From assembly GCF_027460065.1 (NCBI RefSeq), contig NZ_JAPYZZ010000004.1, positions 19,812 to 83,811 of the forward strand: 64,000 bases of DNA. The letters run 5' to 3'. Numbering within the stretch: position 1 is the first letter of the stretch; the number at the start of each line of letters is the position of its first letter. Position numbers and translations under genes: made by a program. The stretch is from Martinezella rhizogenes. Its GTDB lineage: Bacteria; Pseudomonadota; Alphaproteobacteria; Rhizobiales; Rhizobiaceae. A model generated the notes under the pieces. The model was given only the letters and a program-made list of their open reading frames with translations, was not told the DNA's origin and searched no databases. Positions 36,583 to 43,970 of the stretch are shown here, one piece after another.

Positions 36583-37878
36583 ATGCCGCGCATGAAGATA
36601 TTGATTCTCGGCGCGACAGGTTTCATCGGCTCGGAGGTGGTGCGTAGCCTTCACGGCAGAGGCCACGCCATCACTGGCCTGGCACGTTCCCTAACACGCG
36701 CCACCGACAAATGGCCTTTTGCGACCTGGATTTCCGCCGATCTGGCCCGCATGATACGGGCATCGGACTGGGACACGCTGGTCAGGGATCACGACGCCAT
36801 CGTCAACTGCGCCGGCGCGCTTCAGGACGGTTTGTCGGACGATCTGGCCGCGACGCAGGAAAAAGCCATGCTGGCGCTTTACGAGGCTGCGGCGCAAGCG
36901 GGCGGCAGACTGGTGATCCAGATATCGGCCCGCACGGCTGGCGCCGCGGCCGACCTGCCATTCCTCGCCACCAAACGCCACGCCGATGAGGCGCTCATCG
37001 CAAGCGGCCTACCCCACGTCATTCTGCGCCCCGCCCTCGTTGTCGGTCGCAATGCCCATGGCGGTACGGCGCTTGTCCGCGCGCTTGCCGGCTTTCCTCT
37101 CGTGCTGCCGCTCGTCAATGGCGCAATGCCGGTTCGAACTGTCGCGGTCGATGATGTGGCGGCAGCCGTCTGCGCGGCCATCGATAGTGAAATCCCGCCG
37201 GGCAGCGATCTCGAACTCGCCGCGGATGAAGCGCTGACATTGCAGGACGTGGTCACCACGCACCGGCAATGGCTCGGCCTGCCCGCCGCTCCCGTCATCA
37301 ACCTTCCGGCTGTCCTTATGCGCCCCGTCAGTCTGATGGCGGATGCCGCAGGCGCACTCGGCTGGCGCTCGCCACTGCGTTCAACCGCCATGACGGTCAT
37401 GTCGGAAGGCATCGTCACGGAGCGCGAGGCGCAACGGAGGATCAAGTCGCTCCAGACCCTGAAACAGACGCTGGCCGCTCACCCTTCCGGCGTACAGGAC
37501 CTGTGGTTTGCCAGATCCTATCTCCTGAAACCGCTGGTCATCATCTGCCTGTCATTATTCTGGCTGTTATCCGGCCTCGTGCCGTTGCTGAACATCAATG
37601 GAGCAGCGGCGCATTTTCTGCCCTTCATGCCGCAGGCGCCGGCAATCGCCCTTACACTCACCACCTGCCTCATCGATATCGCCCTCGGCTTCACCGTCCT
37701 GCTTCGGCCTCTTGCCAGAAAGGCGCTCATCGGCATGCTGCTGGTCAGCGCAGCCTATCTGACGGGCGGCAGCCTGCTGGAGCCGGGCCTGTGGCTCGAT
37801 CCGCTTGGTCCCCTCGTCAAGGTCCTGCCTTCCATCGCCCTAACGCTCGTTGCCCTCGCCACACTGGATGAACGCTGA
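36583..37878 (+). CDS. SDR-type NAD(P)-binding protein fused to DoxX-like membrane domain
   Basis: The 431-residue protein has an N-terminal atypical SDR domain (KILILGATGFIGSEVVRSLH, then IVNCAGALQDG, TKRHADEALIASGLPHVILRP) like NAD-dependent epimerase or complex I assembly proteins, and from about residue 315 a DoxX-like membrane region with four spans (LVIICLSLFWLLSGLVPLL through LPSIALTLVALATL). Fusions of this kind are annotated as SDR family with DoxX-like domain; the substrate is unknown. It overlaps the next gene by one base (TGATG), so translation is coupled. Confidence 0.86.
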   Translation: MPRMKILILGATGFIGSEVVRSLHGRGHAITGLARSLTRATDKWPFATWISADLARMIRASDWDTLVRDHDAIVNCAGALQDGLSDDLAATQEKAMLALYEAAAQAGGRLVIQISARTAGAAADLPFLATKRHADEALIASGLPHVILRPALVVGRNAHGGTALVRALAGFPLVLPLVNGAMPVRTVAVDDVAAAVCAAIDSEIPPGSDLELAADEALTLQDVVTTHRQWLGLPAAPVINLPAVLMRPVSLMADAAGALGWRSPLRSTAMTVMSEGIVTEREAQRRIKSLQTLKQTLAAHPSGVQDLWFARSYLLKPLVIICLSLFWLLSGLVPLLNINGAAAHFLPFMPQAPAIALTLTTCLIDIALGFTVLLRPLARKALIGMLLVSAAYLTGGSLLEPGLWLDPLGPLVKVLPSIALTLVALATLDER

Positions 37879-38360
37879 TGACGATTGAGGAACTGCTGCG
37901 GCTCGCCCATGTCATCGGCGCGACGGTACTGTTCGGCACCGGCGCGGGCATCGCCTTTTTTATGGTGATGGCACGGCGAACGGCAAACCCGGCGCTGATC
38001 GCGCATGTGGCCGGCACAGTCGTCATTGCCGATACGATCTTCACCGCCACCGCCGCGATCATCCAGCCGGTGACCGGCTATTTTCTGGCGCGCATCATCG
38101 GCTGGCCGCTGACGGAAGGCTGGATCGCCCTTTCGCTTGGCCTTTATGTCTTCACCGGCATTTTCTGGCTGCCGGTGGTGTGGATCCAGATCAGGCTGCG
38201 CGATATCGCCCGCGACTGCGCCGCCACCGGACAAACCTTGCCGGCCCAATGGTTCCGCCTTTACCGCATCTGGTTCGCCTGCGGTTTTCCCGCCTTCTTC
38301 GCGGTTCTCGGCATCATCTGGCTCATGCTCAACAAGCCGGATATTCCCCTGTTCGGCTGA
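37878..38360 (+). CDS. DUF2269 family integral membrane protein
   Basis: The 160-residue protein has four membrane spans and the family's LLRLAHVIGATVLFGTGAG start, with conserved His and Gly in the first span and TGYFLARIIGWPLTEGW in the middle. Function is unknown. The one-base overlap with the SDR-DoxX gene suggests that the two products work together at the membrane. Confidence 0.88.
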   Translation: MTIEELLRLAHVIGATVLFGTGAGIAFFMVMARRTANPALIAHVAGTVVIADTIFTATAAIIQPVTGYFLARIIGWPLTEGWIALSLGLYVFTGIFWLPVVWIQIRLRDIARDCAATGQTLPAQWFRLYRIWFACGFPAFFAVLGIIWLMLNKPDIPLFG

Positions 38361-38366
38361 TGCGGC

Positions 38367-38849
38367 TCAATGCGCCGCCTGCTTCTCGACAAGCTGCGCC
38401 AGCTGCTCCGCAACCGTGTTCCAGCCGTCGAAGAAGCCCATCTCCGCATGCCTGGCGCGGTCGGCAAGGTTGTTGTGCATGGCATAGGCCACGTATTCCA
38501 TGCCCTCGGGGTGATCGCGAAACGTCATCACGGCGGTGAGGAACGGCTCTGCAGAGGGCCGGAAACCCGCAGTCAGCGCATCGGTGAAGATGAGACGCTC
38601 CTCATGATCCACCGCCAGGAAACATCCGTTGACATGCGGACCGAATGCCGCCCCATCCTCGCTGTAGCGTGTCTCGAAAGCGCCGCCGGGATAAAGCTCC
38701 ATGCGGTCGACGCGGCATTGGCCGGGATGCGGCACCCACCATTGTTCGAGGCTGGACTTGTCCGTCCATGCATTCCAGACCAGCCGGCGTGGCGCCCTGA
38801 TGATGCGTGAAATCTTCAGGTCGAGATCGGGATTGAAAGTCTCGGTCAT
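38367..38849 (-). CDS. SRPBCC (AHSA1-like) domain protein
   Basis: The 160-residue protein has the START/Bet v1-like fold of the AHSA1 group: ISRIIRAPRRLVWNAWTDKSSLEQWW, then ELYPGGAFETRY, VDHEERLIFTDAL and a C-terminal helix MGFFDGWNTVAEQLAQLV. A hydrophobic cavity binds an unknown ligand. It overlaps the upstream ArsR gene by four bases (ATGA). A pair of ArsR plus AHSA1-like protein is a common two-gene unit of unknown physiological role. Confidence 0.9.
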   Translation of the reverse strand: MTETFNPDLDLKISRIIRAPRRLVWNAWTDKSSLEQWWVPHPGQCRVDRMELYPGGAFETRYSEDGAAFGPHVNGCFLAVDHEERLIFTDALTAGFRPSAEPFLTAVMTFRDHPEGMEYVAYAMHNNLADRARHAEMGFFDGWNTVAEQLAQLVEKQAAH

Positions 38850-39205
38850 TGGTCATTCTCCCCTTTGCTGGACATCCTGTCCTTTTGTGCCATGACGAAT
38901 TGTTCGAGCCGGTCGGTGCGGCCCTCCCAGATGGCGCGCTGTTGCGAAAGCCAGCCATCGAGCATGGAAAACCTCTGTTTCTCCAGCGAGCAGAACCGGA
39001 CACGGCCCTGCTTGCGGGTCACGATCAGCCCGGCCTCTTCCAGCTGGCGGATATGTTTCATGAAGGATGGCAAAGCCATATCGAAGGGTTCGGCCAGCGT
39101 TCCGATGCTCGCCTCCCCGCCGCCCAGCCTCAGGATCACCGCCCGGCGGGTCGGATCGGCGAGAGACTGGAAGATATCGTCGAGCGCGTCTGAATAGTTT
39201 TCCAT
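38846..39205 (-). CDS. ArsR-family regulator paired with SRPBCC protein
   Basis: The 119-residue winged-helix protein reads LDDIFQSLADPTRRAVILRL, ASIGTLAEPFDMALPSFMKHIRQLEEAGLIVTRKQGR, typical of ArsR members. The metal-binding ELCVC motif is absent (EPFDM instead), so it does not sense metals in the classical way. ATG 39205 was chosen over GTG 39220. Translation is coupled with the SRPBCC gene. It is divergent from the ECF sigma operon. Confidence 0.9.
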   Translation of the reverse strand: MENYSDALDDIFQSLADPTRRAVILRLGGGEASIGTLAEPFDMALPSFMKHIRQLEEAGLIVTRKQGRVRFCSLEKQRFSMLDGWLSQQRAIWEGRTDRLEQFVMAQKDRMSSKGENDQ

Positions 39206-39265
39206 AAGGCTAACTATCACGGCAAAACACTTAGCTCAATGGATAAGTTTAAAAATATCTCGAGA

Positions 39266-39297
39266 CGGGGAATAAACCGGCGGGCAACGGTGTCTCT
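39266..39297 (+). promoter_or_regulatory. Candidate ECF sigma promoter of the sigma/anti-sigma operon
   Basis: GGGGAATAAACCGG (from 39267) and ACGGTGTCTC (39287-39296) have the look of the -35 and -10 elements recognised by ECF sigma factors (GGAATAAA ... GTGTCT type), just upstream of the operon that encodes such a factor. Autoregulation is expected for the class but unproven here. Confidence 0.5.
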
Positions 39298-39344
39298 TGA
39301 TGTGCTGGCGGCTTGAGCCCGCCCGAACCAAGGAGGATATGTCC

Positions 39345-39719
39345 ATGAAGATCCGCTTTATCGTTCCCGCCCTCGTTCTGGCTTTTGCCGGAACGGCCTA
39401 TGCCGCACCGGCCGTCGAAACGGTCAAGACCGACAAAGGCAATGTGCTGGCGGGCGAAAAAGGCATGACGCTCTACACTTTCAAGAACGACAAGAAGGGC
39501 GTATCCAATTGTTACGACAAATGCGCGGTGAACTGGCCGCCGTTTTTCGCCGCCGCCAGTGACAAGGCCGAGGGCGCTTATTCCCTCGTAAAGCGCAAGG
39601 ACGGCAAGATGCAGTGGGCAAAGGACGGCATGCCGCTTTATTACTGGGTCAAGGACACCAAGAAGGGCGATGCCACCGGCGACGGTATGAACGGTGTATG
39701 GGATGCCGCAAAACCCTGA
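39345..39719 (+). CDS. Secreted COG4315-type repeat protein
   Basis: The 124-residue protein has a signal peptide (cleaved after AYA, residue 20) and two copies of the COG4315/'secreted repeat' unit with Yx(F/W)xxD-like cores: LTYTFKND-type (LYTFKNDKKGVSNCYDKCAVNWPPF) and LYYWVKDTKKGDATGDGMNGVW. Two Cys (NCYDKC) may form a disulphide or bind a ligand. Start 39345 was chosen because AGGAGG lies 8 bases upstream; ATG 39339 is too close. It heads an operon with an ECF sigma factor (4-base gap) and its anti-sigma. Function of the family is unknown; envelope stress or oxidant response is likely from context. Confidence 0.88.
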   Translation: MKIRFIVPALVLAFAGTAYAAPAVETVKTDKGNVLAGEKGMTLYTFKNDKKGVSNCYDKCAVNWPPFFAAASDKAEGAYSLVKRKDGKMQWAKDGMPLYYWVKDTKKGDATGDGMNGVWDAAKP

Positions 39720-39723
39720 TGGC

Positions 39724-40260
39724 ATGAATGGTGAAAAGCGGGGGAGCCACTCCCCCGCAGCCGGCAGCTTCGAGGCGGAAATGCTGGCGCTGATACCCAT
39801 GCTGCGCCGTTATTCCCGCAGCCTTTCCCGTTCCGACGCCGATGGCGAGGACCTGTTGCAAGACTGCGTGGAAAAGGCACTTGCCAATAAAAGGCAATGG
39901 CGCGGAACGGGTTTGAAAACATGGGCTTACACGATAATGACGAATCTTTATCGCAACCGCCACCGCGCCGAGAAACGTCATCCGTCCGAAAGCCTCGACG
40001 GCCACGAGACCATTGCCCTCCCGGATACGCTCTCCGACACGCTGGAGAACGACCGGCTGCATGGCGCGCTGGCACTTCTCTCACCGGATATGCGGGCAGT
40101 GCTGATGCTGGTGACGGTGGAAGGCTACAGCTATCACGAGGCGGCAGAGACCCTGGCGATCCCGCTCGGCACCGTCATGTCCAGGCTCTCCCGCGCCCGT
40201 GAAACCCTGCGCCAGCATCTGGCGGCGGATAATATCATACCCCTGCGGAGACCACGATGA
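39724..40260 (+). CDS. ECF-family RNA polymerase sigma factor
   Basis: The 178-residue protein has sigma region 2 (MLRRYSRSLSRSDADGEDLLQDCVEKAL, with TWAYTIMTNLYRNRHR) and region 4 (LSPDMRAVLMLVTVEGYSYHEAAETLAIPLGTVMSRLSRARETLRQHL), but no region 3, as in ECF factors. ATG 39724 follows the previous stop by 4 bases; its ribosome site is weak, so translation is probably coupled. It overlaps the anti-sigma gene by four bases. Confidence 0.93.
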   Translation: MNGEKRGSHSPAAGSFEAEMLALIPMLRRYSRSLSRSDADGEDLLQDCVEKALANKRQWRGTGLKTWAYTIMTNLYRNRHRAEKRHPSESLDGHETIALPDTLSDTLENDRLHGALALLSPDMRAVLMLVTVEGYSYHEAAETLAIPLGTVMSRLSRARETLRQHLAADNIIPLRRPR

Positions 40261-41045
40261 AACGGCCCGATGCCATAACCGAAGACGATCTGCACGCCTA
40301 TGTCGACGGGCTTCTTTCCGACGACGATCGCGCGGCTGTCGAGGCCTGGCTGGCTGAACGGCCGGAAGACCAGAGCCGCGTGGAGGCATGGAAAAAACAG
40401 GCCGACATTCTGCGCAACACCTTCGCCTCCTATGCCGCCGCACATCCGCATGACGCCTCGATGCTTGGCCCGCAAAAGAGGGATCGCACATGGCGGCTGA
40501 AACCGGCGCTTCTGCGGACGGCAGCAGCCTTGCTGGTCTTCGTGGCGGGCGCGGCAGCCGGCAGGCTGCTGCCCTCGTCCCTTTCGACGCCGCAGGATGT
40601 CACCCTGGCATCGCTGACGACGGATATTCCGGCACAGGCGAAATCCGCCTATCTCATCTATGCAAGCGAGGTGCGTCACCCCGTCGAGGTCGGCGCCGGC
40701 GAACAGCAGCATCTTGCGACTTGGCTCGGCAAGCGGCTCGGTTACCCCTTCGCCATCCCCGACCTGTCGAAGATCGGTTACGACCTCGTCGGCGGCCGCC
40801 TCATTCCCGTCAGCGGCAAGCCGGGTGCGATGCTGATGTATCAGGACAAGACCGGCCGCCGGGTAACGGTGCTGGTCGGCCATAACGAGGAAAACCGCAC
40901 CACCAGCTTCCGCATGGCCAGCGCCGACGGCATCGAGACCTTCTACTGGATCGACAACGAGTTGGGCTATGCCGTTTCCGCCGAATTAACGCGGGACGAG
41001 GTGCAGGCAATCGCCGAGGAATGTTACCGGCAGTTTCCGACGTGA
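40257..41045 (+). CDS. Membrane-bound anti-sigma factor
   Basis: The 262-residue protein begins with a cytoplasmic anti-sigma domain (ITEDDLHAYVDGLLSDDDRAAVEAWLAERPE, no zinc-binding HxxxCxxC), has one membrane span at about residues 83-103 (LLRTAAALLVFVAGAAAGRLL) and a periplasmic domain of about 155 residues (EVGAGEQQHLATWLGKRLGYPF, VGGRLIPVSGKPGAMLMYQDKTG). This matches anti-sigma factors of the RskA/ChrR-independent type, which hold the sigma factor until a periplasmic signal arrives. Start overlaps the sigma gene by ATGA. Confidence 0.92.
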   Translation: MKRPDAITEDDLHAYVDGLLSDDDRAAVEAWLAERPEDQSRVEAWKKQADILRNTFASYAAAHPHDASMLGPQKRDRTWRLKPALLRTAAALLVFVAGAAAGRLLPSSLSTPQDVTLASLTTDIPAQAKSAYLIYASEVRHPVEVGAGEQQHLATWLGKRLGYPFAIPDLSKIGYDLVGGRLIPVSGKPGAMLMYQDKTGRRVTVLVGHNEENRTTSFRMASADGIETFYWIDNELGYAVSAELTRDEVQAIAEECYRQFPT

Positions 41046-41224
41046 GGCCAGCAGTGGCGGCGGAACGCGAGCAATGACGTCAGCATTTGCGTGATGGAAG
41101 GCAAACAACACCAGCGCACCGAAGGGCGAGGTCAGTTTTTTTGATGGATCAATCATTTCCGCCATGGGTTTGAGAAGTCGGCACAAAGGACTATTGTCCA
41201 ATCGACAACCGCTGGAGCAAAACC

Positions 41225-42070
41225 ATGTATGAGGATATTCCTGCCGTCACCCTGCCCTCCGGAAAAGAGGTTCCAGCCCTCGGCCTTGGCACCTGGAACA
41301 TGGGCGAGACGAAGTCATCGGCAGACGACGAGGTTGAAAGCATCCGCAGGGCGATCGATCTCGGCATGACGCTGGTCGACACCGCGGAAATGTATGCCGA
41401 CGGCCGATCGGAAGAAGTGGTCGGCACGGCAATCGCCGGCCGCCGCGACGAGGTGTTTCTGGTCAGCAAGGTCTATCCGTGGAATGCCAGCGCGAGAGGC
41501 ACTGCGGAAGCCTGCGAGCGCAGTCTCGCAAGGCTCGGCACCGATCACATCGATCTCTATCTGCTGCACTGGCGCGGCGAGCACCCGCTAGGCGAAACCG
41601 TGGCCGCGTTCGAAAGGCTGAAGAGCGATGGCAAGATCGGCAACTGGGGCGTCTCTAATTTCGATACAGACGACATGGAGGAGCTTTTCACCGTTCCCGA
41701 GGGTAAAAACTGTGCTGCCAATCAGGTGCTCTATAACCTCTCCCGGCGCGGACCGGAATTTTCCCTTCTGCCCTGGTGCCAGGAGCACGGCGTGCCGCTG
41801 ATGGCCTATTCCCCCATCGAGCAGGGCCGTATCCTGAAGAACAACGAACTCATCCGCATCGCCAAGGCCTATCAGGCAACCCCGGCGCAGCTGGCTCTGG
41901 CCTTTCTTTTGGACAGGGACGGTGTCATCGCCATTCCCAAATCCGCCAGCGTGTCCCGTATCACGGAAAATCGCGGCGCCACCGATCTTGAAATAACCGA
42001 GGAAGACTGGACCGCGCTCGACACCGCCTTCCCGCCGCCGACGCGCAAGACGTCTTTGGAAATGCTCTGA
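41225..42070 (+). CDS. Aldo/keto reductase
   Basis: The 281-residue TIM-barrel NADPH reductase shows the complete catalytic tetrad: D52 and Y57 (VDTAEMY), K82 (SKVYPWN) and H115 (LLHWRG). Later landmarks are [35 protein letters not shown] and [16 protein letters not shown]. The group resembles bacterial 2,5-diketo-gluconate reductase-like enzymes. Substrate unknown. It is a single gene, convergent with the second SRPBCC gene across a 32-bp perfect palindrome. Confidence 0.93.
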   Translation: MYEDIPAVTLPSGKEVPALGLGTWNMGETKSSADDEVESIRRAIDLGMTLVDTAEMYADGRSEEVVGTAIAGRRDEVFLVSKVYPWNASARGTAEACERSLARLGTDHIDLYLLHWRGEHPLGETVAAFERLKSDGKIGNWGVSNFDTDDMEELFTVPEGKNCAANQVLYNLSRRGPEFSLLPWCQEHGVPLMAYSPIEQGRILKNNELIRIAKAYQATPAQLALAFLLDRDGVIAIPKSASVSRITENRGATDLEITEEDWTALDTAFPPPTRKTSLEML

Positions 42071-42159
42071 CACAACAAGGCATTAGCAGGCATTTCGGAA
42101 TCAGGTGCTGAAGCGGTTGAATCGGAATGTGAGAACCGGGAACCGCGCCGCAATAGAGA

Positions 42160-42191
42160 CTGACCAACGGCGCGGCCGCGCCGTTGGTCAG
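42160..42191. repeat. 32-bp perfect palindrome in convergent gap
   Basis: The left half is CTGACCAACGGCGCGG and the right half is its exact reverse complement, with no spacer. It lies between the converging aldo/keto reductase and SRPBCC genes. Neither side has a T run, so it may be a bidirectional terminator of unusual type or a protein-binding site. Confidence 0.9.
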
Positions 42192-42206
42192 ATAGCCCCT
42201 AGGGCT

Positions 42207-42740
42207 TTATGACGGTATGCGGGGTTCGTATTCCTCTTTCAGCGCCAGCCAGGTATCCCAGAAAGGTCCCGGTTTCTTTTCCTGAAGACGGGCGGCGAGG
42301 ATATCGAGATGCACATGCCAGCCGGCGCTGACATCGAGCTTGGTCTTCCTGCCAACCAGCCGGCGATGAATCAGTGTCAGAAGCACATCCTTACCCAGAG
42401 CCTGAAGCTCGATCGACACCTCCCCGCCTTCGCCCCAACTAAAGACAAGGTGATGCGGTGGAACGACGGTAATGATGCGGGACGCCATCTTTTCCTCTTC
42501 GGAGAATCCTTCCGGGCGGTGGCCGGGCGGATCGGAAAGCTCGTCGTTGCGCCACACCAGTTCGAAGGGCGCATCGGGCGCAAGCCGCATTTCGCCGGAG
42601 GCGAGCCAGCGGCGGCGAAGCTCGCTTTGGGTCAGATAGGCCCAGACCCGATCGATCGGTCCGGGCAACAGCCGCTCGATCTTCAGGGTCGTGGGCTCGA
42701 CAAGACGGCCATAGGCGTCAGGCATTGCGATATCAGCCAT
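42207..42740 (-). CDS. SRPBCC domain protein (second ArsR-linked copy)
   Basis: The 177-residue protein is another AHSA1-like START-fold member: LKIERLLPGPIDRVWAYLTQSELRRRWLASGEM, RIITVVPPHHLVFSWG, LTLIHRRLVG and GWHVHLDILAARL. Start 42740 has GGAGG 8 bases upstream. It overlaps the ArsR gene by 8 bases. Homologous in design to the 38367-39205 pair but clearly diverged, so the two units are paralogous rather than a recent duplication. Confidence 0.9.
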   Translation of the reverse strand: MADIAMPDAYGRLVEPTTLKIERLLPGPIDRVWAYLTQSELRRRWLASGEMRLAPDAPFELVWRNDELSDPPGHRPEGFSEEEKMASRIITVVPPHHLVFSWGEGGEVSIELQALGKDVLLTLIHRRLVGRKTKLDVSAGWHVHLDILAARLQEKKPGPFWDTWLALKEEYEPRIPS

Positions 42741-43101
42741 TGTCATTTCCTCCATCTGCAGGGGATTTTCCCTGATCTTCCTCCCTGAGCATCTGCTCAA
42801 GAATATCGAGGCGATTGCCCCAGAACCGCCGGTAGAAATCCAGCCATTCATGCGCCTCTGCCAACCGCTCCGGCGCAAGGCGGCAGACATGGATACGCCC
42901 CCTCACCTCCCGGCGGATAAGCCCCGCATTCTCCAGCGCCTTGATGTGCTTCGAGGCTGCCGCGAGCGAGATGTCGAAGGGTTGAGCCAACTGGCTCACC
43001 GTTCGCTCGCCACGAGAAAGATCACGCAGCATCGTGCGTCGCGTTGCGTCGCCAAGGGCATGAAAGACGGTGTCGAGATGTGAAGCGGATAATTCAACCA
43101 T
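42733..43101 (-). CDS. ArsR-family regulator (second copy), probably leaderless
   Basis: The 122-residue protein reads LDTVFHALGDATRRTMLRDL, TVSQLAQPFDISLAAASKHIKALENAGLIRREVRGR, an ArsR winged helix without a metal-binding ELCVC motif, and ends in a charged tail. The ATG at 43101 was chosen over the in-frame ATG at 43140 because the upstream ATG lies inside the -35 element (TTGACA at 43136-43131) of a strong promoter whose -10 (TATATT at 43114-43109) puts transcription start at or next to 43101. Two operators flank this promoter. It is co-translated with the SRPBCC gene. Confidence 0.88.
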   Translation of the reverse strand: MVELSASHLDTVFHALGDATRRTMLRDLSRGERTVSQLAQPFDISLAAASKHIKALENAGLIRREVRGRIHVCRLAPERLAEAHEWLDFYRRFWGNRLDILEQMLREEDQGKSPADGGNDNG

Positions 43102-43148
43102 GTTGTTGAATATAGCCGGTTGCCGCGGAATGTCAACCATATGGTTGA
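43093..43148 (-). promoter_or_regulatory. ArsR promoter with twin operators
   Basis: TTGACA-N16-TATATT (43136 down to 43109) is a near-consensus vegetative promoter. It is covered by two related inverted repeats: TCAACCATATGGTTGA (43133-43148, perfect) over the -35 and TTCAAC-N6-GTTGAA (43093-43110) over the -10 and start codon. Both contain ATATTCAAC-N3-ATGGTTGA on the coding strand. Confidence 0.8.
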
Positions 43149-43170
43149 ATATTGATCCGGGCGATGGTTA

Positions 43171-43199
43171 TAAAAAAACCGCGGCGAAAGCCGCGGTCG
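43171..43199 (-). terminator. Terminator downstream of ilvH
   Basis: On the minus strand ACCGCGGC-TTTC-GCCGCGGT is a perfect 8-bp stem followed by a run of seven T's (A's at 43171-43178 on the plus strand). It lies about 180 bases after ilvH, beyond the repeat at 43230-43317. Confidence 0.85.
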
Positions 43200-43229
43200 A
43201 AGATGATGACAAAGCGTAGTCCCTAATCG

Positions 43230-43317
43230 ACGTCATCCTCGGGCTTGACCCGAGGATCTAAGCACGTCCAAGACAATTGAGACGTCGCAGATGCTCGGGA
43301 CAAGCCCGAGCATGACG
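43230..43317. repeat. Dispersed palindromic repeat (CCTCGGGCTTGACCCGAGG type)
   Basis: Two hairpins (CCTCGGG/CCCGAGG at its left end and GCTCGGG/CCCGAGC at its right end) are bracketed by GTCAT and ATGAC, making an overall inverted element of about 88 bases. A degenerate relative lies at 59196-59283. This is a common intergenic repeat type in Rhizobiaceae. Confidence 0.7.
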
Positions 43318-43378
43318 AAAGAGAGCTTCAAAACATTTACAATCCAGCCCACGGGTAGCTGCTCCGCACGCGGAGAAA

Positions 43379-43951
43379 TCACATGCCCTGCGAACCGCGG
43401 TTCATGGCGGCAATACCCGTGCGGCAGATTTCGATCAAGCCCAGCGGCTTGATGATCGCCACGAACTGATCGATCTTGGATGACTTTCCGGTGATCTCGA
43501 AGATGAAATGCTCCACCGTCGCATCCACCACCTTAGCCTGAAACGCATCGGCAAGGCGCAGCGCTTCGGCGCGAACTTCGCCCGTACCTGCGACCTTGAT
43601 GAGCGCCACTTCACGCTCGATCGGCCGTTCCTGTCCCAGCTCGCGGGCACGGACGGTAAGGTCGAGAACCCGGTGCACCGGAACGATGCGCTCCAGCTGC
43701 GCCTTGATCTGCTCCAGCACGATCGGCGTGCCGCGCGTGACGATGGTGATGCGCGACAGATGCGCCTCATGTTCCGTTTCCGAAACCGTCAGGCTTTCGA
43801 TGTTGTAGCCACGGCCGGAAAAAAGGCCGATGACCCGGGCGAGAACGCCCGGCTCGTTGCTGACGAGAACCGACAGCGTGTGATTTTCAACGGCAGCCGT
43901 TTCCTTCTGGATGAAATAGGCGGAGCCGGTCGGTTGTAGGTGTGCGTTCAT
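43379..43951 (-). CDS. ilvH: Acetolactate synthase small (regulatory) subunit
   Basis: The 190-residue protein has an N-terminal ACT domain (HTLSVLVSNEPGVLARVIGLFSGRGYNIESLTV) that binds valine for feedback inhibition, and the C-terminal ALS_ss_C domain (REVALIKVAGTGEVRAEALRLADAFQAKVVDATV). It controls the catalytic subunit IlvI encoded 19 bases upstream on the same strand. The two form the attenuated ilvIH operon. Confidence 0.96.
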   Translation of the reverse strand: MNAHLQPTGSAYFIQKETAAVENHTLSVLVSNEPGVLARVIGLFSGRGYNIESLTVSETEHEAHLSRITIVTRGTPIVLEQIKAQLERIVPVHRVLDLTVRARELGQERPIEREVALIKVAGTGEVRAEALRLADAFQAKVVDATVEHFIFEITGKSSKIDQFVAIIKPLGLIEICRTGIAAMNRGSQGM

Positions 43952-43970
43952 GTCCTTTTCCTCTCCCGGC

